From assembly GCA_964467175.1 (NCBI GenBank), contig CAYXNY010000015.1:1-20513 (forward strand): a stretch of DNA of 20,513 bases. The letters run 5' to 3'. Of the stretch, positions 1-7,869 are shown in pieces (the stretch's first letter is position 1; each line of letters starts with the position of its first letter). The notes beneath the pieces were generated by a model. It saw nothing but the letters and a program-made list of their open reading frames with translations. It searched no databases and was not told the origin of the DNA. Both the position numbers and the translations under genes were made by a program. Source of the stretch: JAWAFD01 sp964467175 (lineage in GTDB: Archaea; Micrarchaeota; Micrarchaeia; Anstonellales; J096).

Positions 1-1
1 T

Positions 2-946
2 TTTTTTGCTGCCGCTTATCTTGGGTATTTGCTCGATTACGACATAATAGTTGTAAGCGATATAAATGCATTTATTGATTCGAAAGAGAGCTTTAAGAAA
101 TGTGTAGAATTAGCAAAAAAAGAAAATAAAGTGGTTTTCCCGGTAGGGGCTTCAGATGAAGACATCGATCCTGATCAGGTAGCTAGTTATAATGTCAATG
201 GTTTTGCTTTTTACCCGCGCTCCGTTCTTGAAAATATTGGTTTTCATACACCTTATTTCTGGCGAGGCGGTGAAGATTTCGAATTCCTCGAAAGGTTAAA
301 AGAAAATGGTGTTGTTCTGTTAAACAAAAATGCATACGTACACCATCGGAGGGCGGGGTTTTCTATTTTTCATAAAATGAATGAGAAAAGAAAATTCTAT
401 CCGTATATAGCCGGCCTCATGAAAGCACATTTATTTTTGTCTTTAAATAATTTTTCTTACAACTTAATTTTTTTGTTATGGTATTTATTCTATTCCTTCT
501 TTGCTAATGCTTTCGACGATGAAAAACTACAACAAACACTGAAAAAAACCCCAGATTTTTCTTTATTTGTACCAGCGAAGAAAAATGAAAAACCTATTTT
601 TGAAATTAGAAAAATATCCAAAAAGGCATTTTATCCATCATCATGGGCCTTACGTTTTTTATATATGATAATAATGATTCCTTCACTTCTGCTAACAAAA
701 AAAGCAAGGATGTATACAGATGAAATTATTCTTAAAATTCCAAGATGGAAGTTGATGCTTGGTTTGATTAAAGCAACGATTCTTATGCCATTTAATTTTA
801 TTCTTGCTTTGATTGCGTTAAAAAAAGGCCGAGAAAAAGCACGTCAGTTTATTTATCCCGTAAAACCAGAAAACGCAAAGGAAGCTATAAAAATATTTGC
901 TAATTTAATCTTAATCAATAAAAAATTTAGGGTGATGAAAGTATGA
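2..946 (+). CDS. GT2-like glycosyltransferase, 5'-truncated by window edge
   Basis: The reading frame is open from base 2, so the true start lies outside the window; the TTG at 29 is only the first possible start inside it. The visible part resembles the second half of a GT-A fold, family 2 glycosyltransferase. It has an acidic SDIN segment after a hydrophobic strand (IIVVSDIN, the place of the DxD sugar-nucleotide site) and, about 65 residues later, a WRGGEDFEF segment matching the ED acceptor/base region. After the catalytic part come hydrophobic stretches, roughly residues 145-160, 215-230 and 250-275 counted from the TTG, which suggest membrane association. Its stop overlaps the start of the carbamoyltransferase by 4 bases (ATGA), so the two are probably translated together. 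The likely role is sugar transfer during surface glycan assembly. The family call is fairly safe; donor and acceptor are unknown. Confidence 0.7.
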   Translation, partial: FFAAAYLGYLLDYDIIVVSDINAFIDSKESFKKCVELAKKENKVVFPVGASDEDIDPDQVASYNVNGFAFYPRSVLENIGFHTPYFWRGGEDFEFLERLKENGVVLLNKNAYVHHRRAGFSIFHKMNEKRKFYPYIAGLMKAHLFLSLNNFSYNLIFLLWYLFYSFFANAFDDEKLQQTLKKTPDFSLFVPAKKNEKPIFEIRKISKKAFYPSSWALRFLYMIIMIPSLLLTKKARMYTDEIILKIPRWKLMLGLIKATILMPFNFILALIALKKGREKARQFIYPVKPENAKEAIKIFANLILINKKFRVMKV

Positions 947-2715
947 ACATTTTAGGAATCCACACTGGGCATAATGCAACAGCCGCTTTAATCCTTAACA
1001 ACAAGCTTGAAGTAGCAATTTCTGAAGAAAAATTTGTAAATATAAAAAATTACTCAGGTTTTCCATTAAATGCAGTTAATCACATAATGAAAGAATACAA
1101 TATTAGCGCCGACAATATCGATTTTGTAGCGCTCCCTTGCTATTTAAATTCTACTGAACTCCCAACCCAGGAAAGATTGGAAAAAATAAGAAAGGGTGTA
1201 ATTAATCCATTACTTGGCAGCTATTTTTTAGCGACCGCAGGAATAATAAGTAGCTATTTTGGCTTTACAACGCCGTTTTTCGAAGGTTTTTATAGCTTTT
1301 ATCAAAATAATGTCAAGAAGGGGCCTAATCAAAAAGCGGTTATTAATCTGTTGAATAGGTTGTTTGGTTTTAGAGAATCGCAAATAGTTTTCGTGCATCA
1401 TCATTTGGCTCATACATACACTCCGATCGGTTTTTTTAATTTGCATAAGCAAAAAGAGCCAATTTTAATAATCACTCAGGACGGCTACGGCGATTTATTA
1501 GCTGGCATGACTGGAAGATATGAAAATGGAAAATACGAACTATTAGGCACCACAAGTTTTGTTGATTCAACTGCTTGGATATATGCGGCAGTTACCAAAT
1601 ATCTAGGTATGAAGGAAAATGAACATGAACATAAAGTTATGGGACTTGCCGCATATCCGCCAAAAGAATATGGGATGAAAACATATGAGAAAAAGTTCAA
1701 GGATTTAATAGAAGTAAAAAATGCGAAAATTAACCTGAAGTATAAAACTTTTCTCCCAACAGCGTATGTCCTTTTTGTTTTAAGAGATCGCTTATACAGA
1801 GAACGTTTTGACAATGTTGCATTTGGCGTGCAGCAATTGATCGAAGAGAAGATAACTGAATTTGTTAGACAGAATATTGAGAAATACAAAATAAGAAATC
1901 TTGCTTTTGGCGGCGGGCTTTTCATGAATGTTAAATTAAATAAAAAAATACAGGAAATGCCAGAAGTGAATAAATGTTATTTCATGCCATCATGTGGAGA
2001 TGAAATGAATGCAATTGGTGCTGCTTTTTATGTATTGGAGCAGCATGGCGAATTTGGAAAATCAGATGAGACGATGTATCTAGGAAAAGAATATACGGAT
2101 GAAGAGATAGAGAAATATTTTGCAGAAAACAATCTGGATAAAAGGTATGAATTAACAAAAGTTAAAAATCCGGAAAAGGAAGTTGCAGAGATGGTAAACG
2201 AGGGAAAGATTGTCGGTAGGTTTTGCGGTAAAGGAGAGGTTGGCGCAAGAAGCTTAGGCAACAGGGCAATTCTAGCTGACCCTTCCAAACTAGAATCCGT
2301 TGAAGTAATAAATTATGCTATAAAATCAAGGGACTTCTGGATGCCTTTTGCATGTTCTGTGTTAGAAGAAAGGTTCGATGACTACGCCATCCATAATGGT
2401 AAGTCTTTACCATACTACATGATAACAGCGTATGATACAACAGAAAAAGGAAAGAAAGAGCTGAAGGCAGCAATTCATCGAAAGGACTACACGATGAGGC
2501 CAAACGTCGTCAAAAAAGAGCATAACGAAGCCTACCATAAAATTATAAAGAATTATGAAAAATTAACTGATATTGGAGGCATATTAAACACCTCTTTGAA
2601 CATTCACGGCTATCCTCTTATTGGGTTCATAAAGGAGCTCTTCTTCACTATGGACAACTCCCACTTAGATACCGTACAATGCGGTGATTTTATTATCACA
2701 AAGAAAAGCAAGTAA
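943..2715 (+). CDS. O-carbamoyltransferase, NodU/CmcH family
   Basis: This 590-residue protein has the normal length and two-domain plan of NodU/CmcH/TobZ carbamoyltransferases. They move a carbamoyl group from carbamoyl phosphate, via carbamoyl-adenylate, to a hydroxyl of a sugar or natural product. The N-terminal Kae1/TsaD-like domain opens with GIHTGHNATAAL (residues 5-16) and SEEKF. It carries the metal-binding HHHLAH (152-157), DGYGD (180-184) and a GGGLFMNVKLN segment near 325-335. The C-terminal YrdC-like domain shows GKGEVGARSLGNRAI near 430-445 and LNTSLNIHGYP near 547-557. Every signature I know is present, so it should be active. The ATG at 943 overlaps the upstream glycosyltransferase stop by 4 bases. 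Next to glycosyltransferases and a flippase, the likely substrate is a sugar of a surface polysaccharide or glycolipid. The substrate is inferred, the family is not. Confidence 0.9.
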   Translation: MNILGIHTGHNATAALILNNKLEVAISEEKFVNIKNYSGFPLNAVNHIMKEYNISADNIDFVALPCYLNSTELPTQERLEKIRKGVINPLLGSYFLATAGIISSYFGFTTPFFEGFYSFYQNNVKKGPNQKAVINLLNRLFGFRESQIVFVHHHLAHTYTPIGFFNLHKQKEPILIITQDGYGDLLAGMTGRYENGKYELLGTTSFVDSTAWIYAAVTKYLGMKENEHEHKVMGLAAYPPKEYGMKTYEKKFKDLIEVKNAKINLKYKTFLPTAYVLFVLRDRLYRERFDNVAFGVQQLIEEKITEFVRQNIEKYKIRNLAFGGGLFMNVKLNKKIQEMPEVNKCYFMPSCGDEMNAIGAAFYVLEQHGEFGKSDETMYLGKEYTDEEIEKYFAENNLDKRYELTKVKNPEKEVAEMVNEGKIVGRFCGKGEVGARSLGNRAILADPSKLESVEVINYAIKSRDFWMPFACSVLEERFDDYAIHNGKSLPYYMITAYDTTEKGKKELKAAIHRKDYTMRPNVVKKEHNEAYHKIIKNYEKLTDIGGILNTSLNIHGYPLIGFIKELFFTMDNSHLDTVQCGDFIITKKSK

Positions 2716-2795
2716 ATGCTCTAACACATGCCTCCGCTAAGGCGTTTTTTTCACTTAATCCTTAGTACGCAAACGTTGGGCGGCCATTAGAGCAT
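2716..2795. repeat. 9-bp perfect inverted repeat bounding an 80-base structured island
   Basis: ATGCTCTAA at 2716-2724 is the exact reverse complement of TTAGAGCAT at 2787-2795. The enclosed sequence is visibly more GC-rich than the flanking genes and contains a second inverted pair, CTAAGG (2737-2742) with CCTTAG (2760-2765). The right arm overlaps the start codon of the truncated GT4 gene, and the left arm begins one base after the carbamoyltransferase stop. This could be a recombination or deletion scar, a mobile-element end, or a structured RNA leader. A motif like an integron R-box (GTTGGGC, 2775-2781) is present, but the outer arm reads ATT rather than GTT, so I do not call an attC site. 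Confidence 0.5.
2730..2751 (+). terminator. short hairpin plus T7 tract after the carbamoyltransferase
   Basis: GCCT (2730-2733) and AGGC (2740-2743) can pair around a six-base loop, and a run of seven T follows at 2745-2751, beginning 29 bases after the carbamoyltransferase stop. The stem is only 4 bp, so the T-run is the better part of the evidence; archaeal polymerase terminates on T-rich tracts. The hairpin sits inside the larger inverted-repeat island. Confidence 0.4.
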
Positions 2796-3552
2796 GAAAA
2801 TAAAAATAATAGACACCCCCCAGCGACATTTTGTATATCGATCCTTAAGAAAAGTACTTATGAAGATTGCCAAAAAATTTGCGGATTATCCTTTTATTTC
2901 ACAAACAAAAAAAACTTACAATTTTCTTAAAAATAATGGGATAGAATCTATTTTTATACCGCCAGCAGAAAAAAGAAGATTTTCAAATGAAAAAAGAGAA
3001 CATATTCTCTATGTTGGGAAGCTAATAGAATCAAAAAATCCATTGCTTTTTCTAAAGATAGCAGAGGCTTTTCCTGAGAATAAATTTATAATGATAGGCA
3101 GCGGGGCTATGGAAAAGGAAATAAAGGAAGAGATATCAAGGATGGGGCTCAAAAATGTTAAACTCATAAACCGTGTAAAAGAAAGGGAAAGGTTGTTTGA
3201 TTACTATAAAAAAGCAAAGCTCCTAATACATCCGGCTCATAAGGACCCAATAGGGTTTGTGGTTATAGAAGCACTTAGCACGGGAACACCAGTAATCTCA
3301 TCAGAAAAAACAGGGGCTTCTGGTTTTCTACCAAAAAAATGGATTGTTCGCAGTTCTGACGAAAAAGAATGGATCAGAAAAGTAAGGGATATATTAGATA
3401 ATGAGGGGAAGAGTATAGAACTTGCGAAAAAGACTTTTATGAATGAACATTTAGATATTGATGACGAATACTTTGATAAAGTTGCTTTAAAGCTTGTGAA
3501 AATTATAAAGAAAAAATGGCTTCATATTTTTATGAATGAGGAGAATAACTAA
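2794..3552 (+). CDS. GT4-type glycosyltransferase lacking most of its N-terminal domain
   Basis: This 252-residue protein is the C-terminal, donor-binding half of a GT-B fold, family 4 glycosyltransferase. ILYVGKLIESKNPLLFL (about 70-86) is the usual first strand and helix of that domain. DPIGFVVIEALSTGTPVISS (about 151-170) matches the E-x7-E type nucleotide-sugar region with its ExxxxGxPV core, although the first glutamate position reads D. GT4 enzymes are normally 350-400 residues with an acceptor-binding Rossmann domain of about 170 residues first; here only about 65 residues precede the donor domain and resemble the end of it (FISQTKKTYNFLKNNGIESI). An in-frame TAG at 2788-2790 blocks any upstream start. 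I see an N-terminal truncation whose edge coincides with the inverted-repeat island, so this may be a pseudogene remnant or a protein that needs a partner. It ends tail-to-tail with the flippase. Confidence 0.75.
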   Translation: MKIKIIDTPQRHFVYRSLRKVLMKIAKKFADYPFISQTKKTYNFLKNNGIESIFIPPAEKRRFSNEKREHILYVGKLIESKNPLLFLKIAEAFPENKFIMIGSGAMEKEIKEEISRMGLKNVKLINRVKERERLFDYYKKAKLLIHPAHKDPIGFVVIEALSTGTPVISSEKTGASGFLPKKWIVRSSDEKEWIRKVRDILDNEGKSIELAKKTFMNEHLDIDDEYFDKVALKLVKIIKKKWLHIFMNEENN

Positions 3553-5177
3553 ATCAATCTCTCAAGAATCCAAAAATAATATTTCTCCGGAACCCTTGCC
3601 TTTCGCAGTGCTCGATGTATTATGTCTTTCTCCTCCACACCAAAGGATTTAGTCAGGATAAGAACGACAAAATATAAGGCGCATGCAAAAAAGAAAAGCA
3701 AACCTAAGATAACAAGTTTGATGGCTTTGTTTGCAAACGCGTTATCTATAAAGCTAAATGCCTTTTCAACACCCTGCAGTGGAATAGAGGATACAAAACT
3801 TAAAAGGTGGTCGGACAAAAAAGAAAGGAGCAATGTGCAAATTATCATGAGAAGGGTTGGTTTTATTATATCCATTGGAAAATCAAAATCGAAAAGTTTT
3901 TTCGAATACCAAAAAGTTAAGACAGCCATAACGAAGAAGGAGAGCATGGTTGCGAACGCAGCACCGTTCATTCCATACAATTGAATTAATAAATAATTCA
4001 AAATTACGTTTACAAAAGCACAAACACAGCCAATTTTCAATTCAATATCAAGCCTCCTCATTGCTCCGATTGTTTTCAATGGAAGGAGGGAAAGAGAAAA
4101 AATAAATAGCGCAATTATGTAAATGACCAATACAACTGCACCGTTTGCGTATTCATCCCCATAAAAAGCCCTTAGGAAAAATGATGGAAAACTCATTAGT
4201 AGAATAAAAAACGGCGCTCCTATCAAGATCGACCATTTCATAGCAACAGCGGTTGTTTTTTTCATCTTGTCTATTTGTCCTTTTCCGAAAAGCTCAGAAA
4301 CGATAGGAAAGAAAATAGTTAGAACAGCGCCGAATGGGAGGAGAAAAAGCCCGGCAAATGTTGTTACTACCGAGTAAACGCCAACAGATTGAAAGGCGGT
4401 AGCGCCACCAAGCAAACCAAGCATTATCCTGTCGCTAGCCATAGTAACAAAACTCAAACTAGCTATAACTGTCATTATAATCCCAAAAACAACAACCTCT
4501 TTTAACAAGGCGATACTCTCAGCTTTTTCAACCTTTTTTATTTCCCAGGATTTTATATCACGAACTAAGTAATAAGCGCCCGCTAGGATTAATGGTATGT
4601 AGGAAAGCAAAAAACCAAAGCTAATGGATAGGTTTGTAAAACCAAAAATATAGAACGCAAGAATAATCGTTAGGATTAGTTTCAGTGGGGTTTGGATTCC
4701 AAGAATTAATTGAGAATGCTTCATCATCTTTCTTCCTATAAGATAGCCAACAGTAATACCCATCATTTCATTAAGAAATATGACAAATGCAAGAATTCTA
4801 AAGGAATCGGCCACTTCTGGCTTTCCTAAGAAGGATGCGATAGAGCTGGAAATAAAGAAAATGATTAATGAAAAAAGAAGGGATACAAAGCCACCTATAA
4901 CCGCAACCATCTTAAGAAAAGAATAAAGAAGGTCTCTTCTTCCCTTTCCTTCAAGATAGGGAACATACCTTGGCAATGATTGAAGAAGCCCAAAATCAGT
5001 AAACAGCGAAAGAAAGCCTATTATGCCGTATACAAAATAAAATATACCAATCTCTTCTGCTAAGAAAAACCGAGCAAGGAAGAGAACGTAGAAAAAACCG
5101 AATAGTTTTGCCAATATTTGTCCCAGTAAGGTCCAGAACGCGCCCTTTGCCAATGTGCCCGTATCGACTTCTTCCAT
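3549..5177 (-). CDS. Wzx-type polysaccharide/lipid-linked oligosaccharide flippase (MOP superfamily)
   Basis: This 542-residue polytopic membrane protein has about 12-14 hydrophobic helices and resembles the polysaccharide transporter (PST/RfbX/Wzx) branch of the MOP exporter superfamily. The N-terminus is typical: a short polar start, then GAFWTLLGQILAKLFGFFYVLFLARF, with the pattern of an amphipathic first helix followed by LAR and a glycine-bearing IGIFYFVYG helix, then GLLQSLPRYVP. Helices continue to about residue 510, followed by a charged cytoplasmic tail. Its job would be to flip lipid-linked oligosaccharide across the membrane, which fits the flanking glycosyltransferases and carbamoyltransferase. 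It is the only minus-strand gene in this half of the window, is divergent from the GT-C gene (73-base gap), and its stop codon overlaps that of the GT4 gene. Family confidence is high; the exact substrate is unknown. Confidence 0.85.
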   Translation of the reverse strand: MEEVDTGTLAKGAFWTLLGQILAKLFGFFYVLFLARFFLAEEIGIFYFVYGIIGFLSLFTDFGLLQSLPRYVPYLEGKGRRDLLYSFLKMVAVIGGFVSLLFSLIIFFISSSIASFLGKPEVADSFRILAFVIFLNEMMGITVGYLIGRKMMKHSQLILGIQTPLKLILTIILAFYIFGFTNLSISFGFLLSYIPLILAGAYYLVRDIKSWEIKKVEKAESIALLKEVVVFGIIMTVIASLSFVTMASDRIMLGLLGGATAFQSVGVYSVVTTFAGLFLLPFGAVLTIFFPIVSELFGKGQIDKMKKTTAVAMKWSILIGAPFFILLMSFPSFFLRAFYGDEYANGAVVLVIYIIALFIFSLSLLPLKTIGAMRRLDIELKIGCVCAFVNVILNYLLIQLYGMNGAAFATMLSFFVMAVLTFWYSKKLFDFDFPMDIIKPTLLMIICTLLLSFLSDHLLSFVSSIPLQGVEKAFSFIDNAFANKAIKLVILGLLFFFACALYFVVLILTKSFGVEEKDIIHRALRKARVPEKYYFWILERLI

Positions 5178-5220
5178 TTTCTCTTACCGCTAAGTAATAG
5201 CCAGAAAAATAACTAAAACC

Positions 5221-5228
5221 AATTAAAA
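5221..5228 (+). promoter_or_regulatory. TATA-like box for the GT-C gene
   Basis: AATTAAAA is centred about 26 bases before the ATG at 5251. In archaea that spacing puts the transcription start at or next to the start codon, giving a leaderless message. No convincing Shine-Dalgarno site precedes this ATG, which agrees. Confidence 0.4.
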
Positions 5229-5250
5229 TCTTTCCCCTCAAACACAAGCG

Positions 5251-7059
5251 ATGAAGATTACTGTTGAAAGAATAATTTTGGTTGGTTTGATAATTGTTTA
5301 CTTTATTTTGTTGCTTCCGTACATGAACCAGCTAAAATCCCTGCCCTCGCCGCTTTATGGAGGCGACTACTACCACCAACTTGGCCAGATCTACCATATG
5401 TACGAAAGTTCTCCTTTGGAATGGTTCAGCACAAGCAACGGGCTTGGAGAAAGGCCGGCTTATTTTTCAATTTATGGAATTTTAGTAACGATTTTTGGAA
5501 AAATTTTTGGGTTGGAGCCTTTTTATGCAATGCTTTATTTTAACATGATCGCTCTTCCTCTTTCGGTTTTGGCGCTTTTTGTGCTGGTGAACAAAATTTT
5601 CAAAAATGAAAGCATTTCTCTTATGGGCGTTTTGGTTTATTTCATAGCATACTCGTTCCCTATATTCAAATACACTGAATTTACGAAGTGGGTTGTTGTT
5701 CCTTTATTTTTCTATTTTTTGTACAAATTTTACGAAAAAATAAACAGGAAAAACGCGGTTTTGCTTGGGCTCGTATATGGAATGATGGGGTTGAGCCACA
5801 GCACGGGATTTATTTTTGCAACTTTTGCGGTAATTGCAATTGGAGGGTATATTTTATGGAAGGATAGAGAGCTGGATGCAAAAATAACTGAAAATAAAAA
5901 AAATATTGTATTGGCTTGGCTGGTTGGTTTCATAATCGCGCAGATTTACTGGTTTGGACCGATATTCATCTATCATGGAAACAATGAGTTGAAGAGCAAC
6001 ATATGGAGCCTGCCGGATTACGGAAATTTTGATTATGGATTAAGGACAGGATGGGAGATGTTTTCTTATATATTCTTAAACTTTGCAAATTTAATGGCAG
6101 GAATAAAATCTGTGGTGATAATCTGCGGGGCATACTTAATTTTATCGAGAAGAGCTTGGGAAGAAAATGCATTCGCGATTATTTTGTTCGCAGTTTCGTT
6201 CGCACTTGCATACTCCTATTTCATTACTATGCCTCTGTTTGGAAATAATTTTGCTCCGAGCTATTGCGCGGACCTTTACCTGAACTTCTCTGCACTACTT
6301 GTCGGCATTTCTGGGATAAAGGAAATTTTTGAAAGGCATGGAAAAAGCAAACTGGCGGTTTATGGGGTGATTGCTCTTCTTGCAATAATTTCAATAATGC
6401 AAGCGGCTGATAGTTTGAAGGCAAACGAAAGCAGTCAATGGTTCGGTGCTGGAAAAGAAGAACTGCCGGCGTATTTAAAAGAGATGCAGAGCTGGGTTTT
6501 AAAGAACACGAATGTTAATGATGTGGTTTTGAGCAGTAATGAAATAGGTTTTGCAGTTAATGGATTAACAGGAAGGAAGCTTGTTGTTTCGAGAAGGGCG
6601 CATAATGATGCGTTCATGCAGGATTTCGATGAGAGGCAGTTGGATGCTGCGGTAATCTTTTATGGAAATGACGATGGAAAAAGAATGGAGTTGTTGAAAA
6701 AATACAATGTGAAATACGTTTACTATGAAGTTGGATGGTACTCTAACGAATTCTATTTCGATGAAGGCGGAAAATTAGTTGGGTATAGCGACCCGCTGAT
6801 GGTCGTTTATTCTGAAGAAAAGGAAAACGAGCTGAAAAAATACGGAATAAAATACTTCAAAACAAGGGGTTGGCTTGACCCTGCGGTAAGGGGGGTTGAT
6901 GTGAGGATGTATGATGTGCTTGTAGTTTCTCCAGAAAATTATGACAACAGCGGGTTTGGGCCGTGGAGCGATCGGCTTGATAAATACTTGGAAAAAGTTT
7001 GGAGCTATAAACAAAATGGAATAGTGTATGCTGCGATGTATAAAGTCTCGAAAATTTAA
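5251..7059 (+). CDS. polytopic GT-C-fold-like membrane glycosyltransferase
   Basis: This 602-residue protein has an N-terminal half made of about 11-12 hydrophobic helices (first at about 8-24, last at about 367-383) and a soluble C-terminal domain of about 215 residues. After the first helix comes the extracytoplasmic loop LYGGDYYHQLGQIYHM (35-50), with an acidic residue (D39) in the position where GT-C enzymes place a catalytic or metal-binding Asp. Such enzymes use polyprenyl-phosphate sugars on the outer face of the membrane; AglB oligosaccharyltransferase, PMT and ArnT are examples. I do not see the WWDYG motif of AglB, so this is not a canonical OST. The C-terminal part has alternating strands and helices (KKYNVKYVYYEVGWYSNEF and similar), as in many archaeal GT-C tails. 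Context with the flippase and glycosyltransferases supports a role in surface glycosylation. The function is inferred from topology and one motif. Confidence 0.6.
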   Translation: MKITVERIILVGLIIVYFILLLPYMNQLKSLPSPLYGGDYYHQLGQIYHMYESSPLEWFSTSNGLGERPAYFSIYGILVTIFGKIFGLEPFYAMLYFNMIALPLSVLALFVLVNKIFKNESISLMGVLVYFIAYSFPIFKYTEFTKWVVVPLFFYFLYKFYEKINRKNAVLLGLVYGMMGLSHSTGFIFATFAVIAIGGYILWKDRELDAKITENKKNIVLAWLVGFIIAQIYWFGPIFIYHGNNELKSNIWSLPDYGNFDYGLRTGWEMFSYIFLNFANLMAGIKSVVIICGAYLILSRRAWEENAFAIILFAVSFALAYSYFITMPLFGNNFAPSYCADLYLNFSALLVGISGIKEIFERHGKSKLAVYGVIALLAIISIMQAADSLKANESSQWFGAGKEELPAYLKEMQSWVLKNTNVNDVVLSSNEIGFAVNGLTGRKLVVSRRAHNDAFMQDFDERQLDAAVIFYGNDDGKRMELLKKYNVKYVYYEVGWYSNEFYFDEGGKLVGYSDPLMVVYSEEKENELKKYGIKYFKTRGWLDPAVRGVDVRMYDVLVVSPENYDNSGFGPWSDRLDKYLEKVWSYKQNGIVYAAMYKVSKI

Positions 7060-7085
7060 TCTTAAAGAATAAAAAACAAACAAAA

Positions 7086-7153
7086 CCCGCTTTTTGTAAA
7101 AAATAGAACACGCAGGAGGATGGAAAAGGCGGGCAATTAATTTTTTGTTTTTT
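7086..7153 (+). terminator. hairpin plus T-tract between glycan locus and PPP operon
   Basis: CCCGCTTTT (7086-7094) pairs with AAAAGGCGGG (7124-7133), leaving one bulged G, and is followed by a T-rich tract (7141-7153) interrupted by a single G. It begins 26 bases after the GT-C stop codon and lies before the promoter of the next operon. It would end transcription of the GT-C gene. Confidence 0.6.
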
Positions 7154-7170
7154 AACGATGCAGGCTCACT

Positions 7171-7178
7171 TTTAAATA
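7171..7178 (+). promoter_or_regulatory. TATA box of the pentose phosphate operon
   Basis: TTTAAATA is a close match to the archaeal TATA consensus. A start of transcription about 25 bases downstream (near 7200) leaves a leader of about 13 bases before the GTG at 7213, with a weak AAGGT Shine-Dalgarno-like stretch at 7204-7208. It is the only good promoter before five tightly packed genes. Confidence 0.6.
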
Positions 7179-7212
7179 ACTTTCCAGCCCATATAGAGCA
7201 AAGAAGGTCAGG

Positions 7213-7869
7213 GTGGGCTCTTTGCCGAATAAGATTGAAATTGTGCCAGCCATACTTGTCAAAAGCAGGGAGGAGCTTCTGAGGAAGATAGAAATTATCA
7301 GGCCGTATGCAAAAAAGGCGCAGATAGATGTTATGGACGGGGTTTTTGTGCCGAACAAAACGATCGGGGTAGAAGAGTTGCAGGACCTTCCGGATGGGAT
7401 TGAGTATGAGTTTCATTGGATGGTGCAGAAGCCAGAGGAATGGATAGAAAAAATAAATGGAAGTTTTTTGCACTGCGTTCATGCCGAGGCGAAAATGGAT
7501 TTTGAGAAGGTTAAGGAAGCGGTGAGGAGGAATAGTGGAAGAATTGGAATAGCGATAAACCCGCCAACACAAGCGGAAGTAGTGGATGGATATATAAAGG
7601 ATGTTGAGGAAGTAATGGTTATGGCGGTTAATCCTGGCTTTTCTAATCAAAAGTACATTGAAAGCGTTGAGGAGAAAATAAAAAAACTTAGGGAGAGATA
7701 CCCAAAGATGACTATCTCTGTTGATGGTGGAATAAACGCTGAAACGATAGGAAGGGCTGCGAAGGCAGGGGCGAATAAATTCTACACGGCAAGCGCGGTA
7801 TTTTCAGCAAAGGATGTTGGGAAAGCCATAAAAAAACTTAAAGAGGAGGCAGAGAAACATGGCCGGTAG
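7213..7869 (+). CDS. rpe: ribulose-phosphate 3-epimerase family protein
   Basis: This 218-residue TIM barrel of normal length matches ribulose-phosphate 3-epimerase, which interconverts ribulose 5-phosphate and xylulose 5-phosphate. Visible signatures are QIDVMDGVFVPN (37-48), the FHWM strand (67-70), MAVNPGFSNQKYI (137-149, the phosphate-binding loop) and SVDGGI (169-174). Of the metal and catalytic residues of the family, the two aspartates (D39, D171) and one histidine (H68) are present. The other metal-ligand histidine, normally in HxDVMDG, is glutamine (Q37), and the PSIL serine reads alanine (PAIL). The enzyme may therefore bind metal differently or prefer another substrate. I take the GTG at 7213; a TTG three codons later is possible. 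It overlaps the transketolase N gene by 11 bases, and the operon context strongly supports a pentose phosphate role. Confidence 0.85.
   Translation: MGSLPNKIEIVPAILVKSREELLRKIEIIRPYAKKAQIDVMDGVFVPNKTIGVEELQDLPDGIEYEFHWMVQKPEEWIEKINGSFLHCVHAEAKMDFEKVKEAVRRNSGRIGIAINPPTQAEVVDGYIKDVEEVMVMAVNPGFSNQKYIESVEEKIKKLRERYPKMTISVDGGINAETIGRAAKAGANKFYTASAVFSAKDVGKAIKKLKEEAEKHGR

Noticed and set aside
2716..2795. Integron attC-like site (GTTGGGC, CTCTAAC arms)
   Set aside because: The outer right arm reads ATTAGAG rather than GTTRRRY, the left arm lacks the first purine, and the inner boxes do not pair in the attC manner. There is no integrase in the window.
6775..7650. Long antisense frame across the GT-C end and the epimerase gene
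   Set aside because: It is opposite two well-supported genes and its terminator/promoter, has no recognisable domain and is rich in residues typical of shadow frames.
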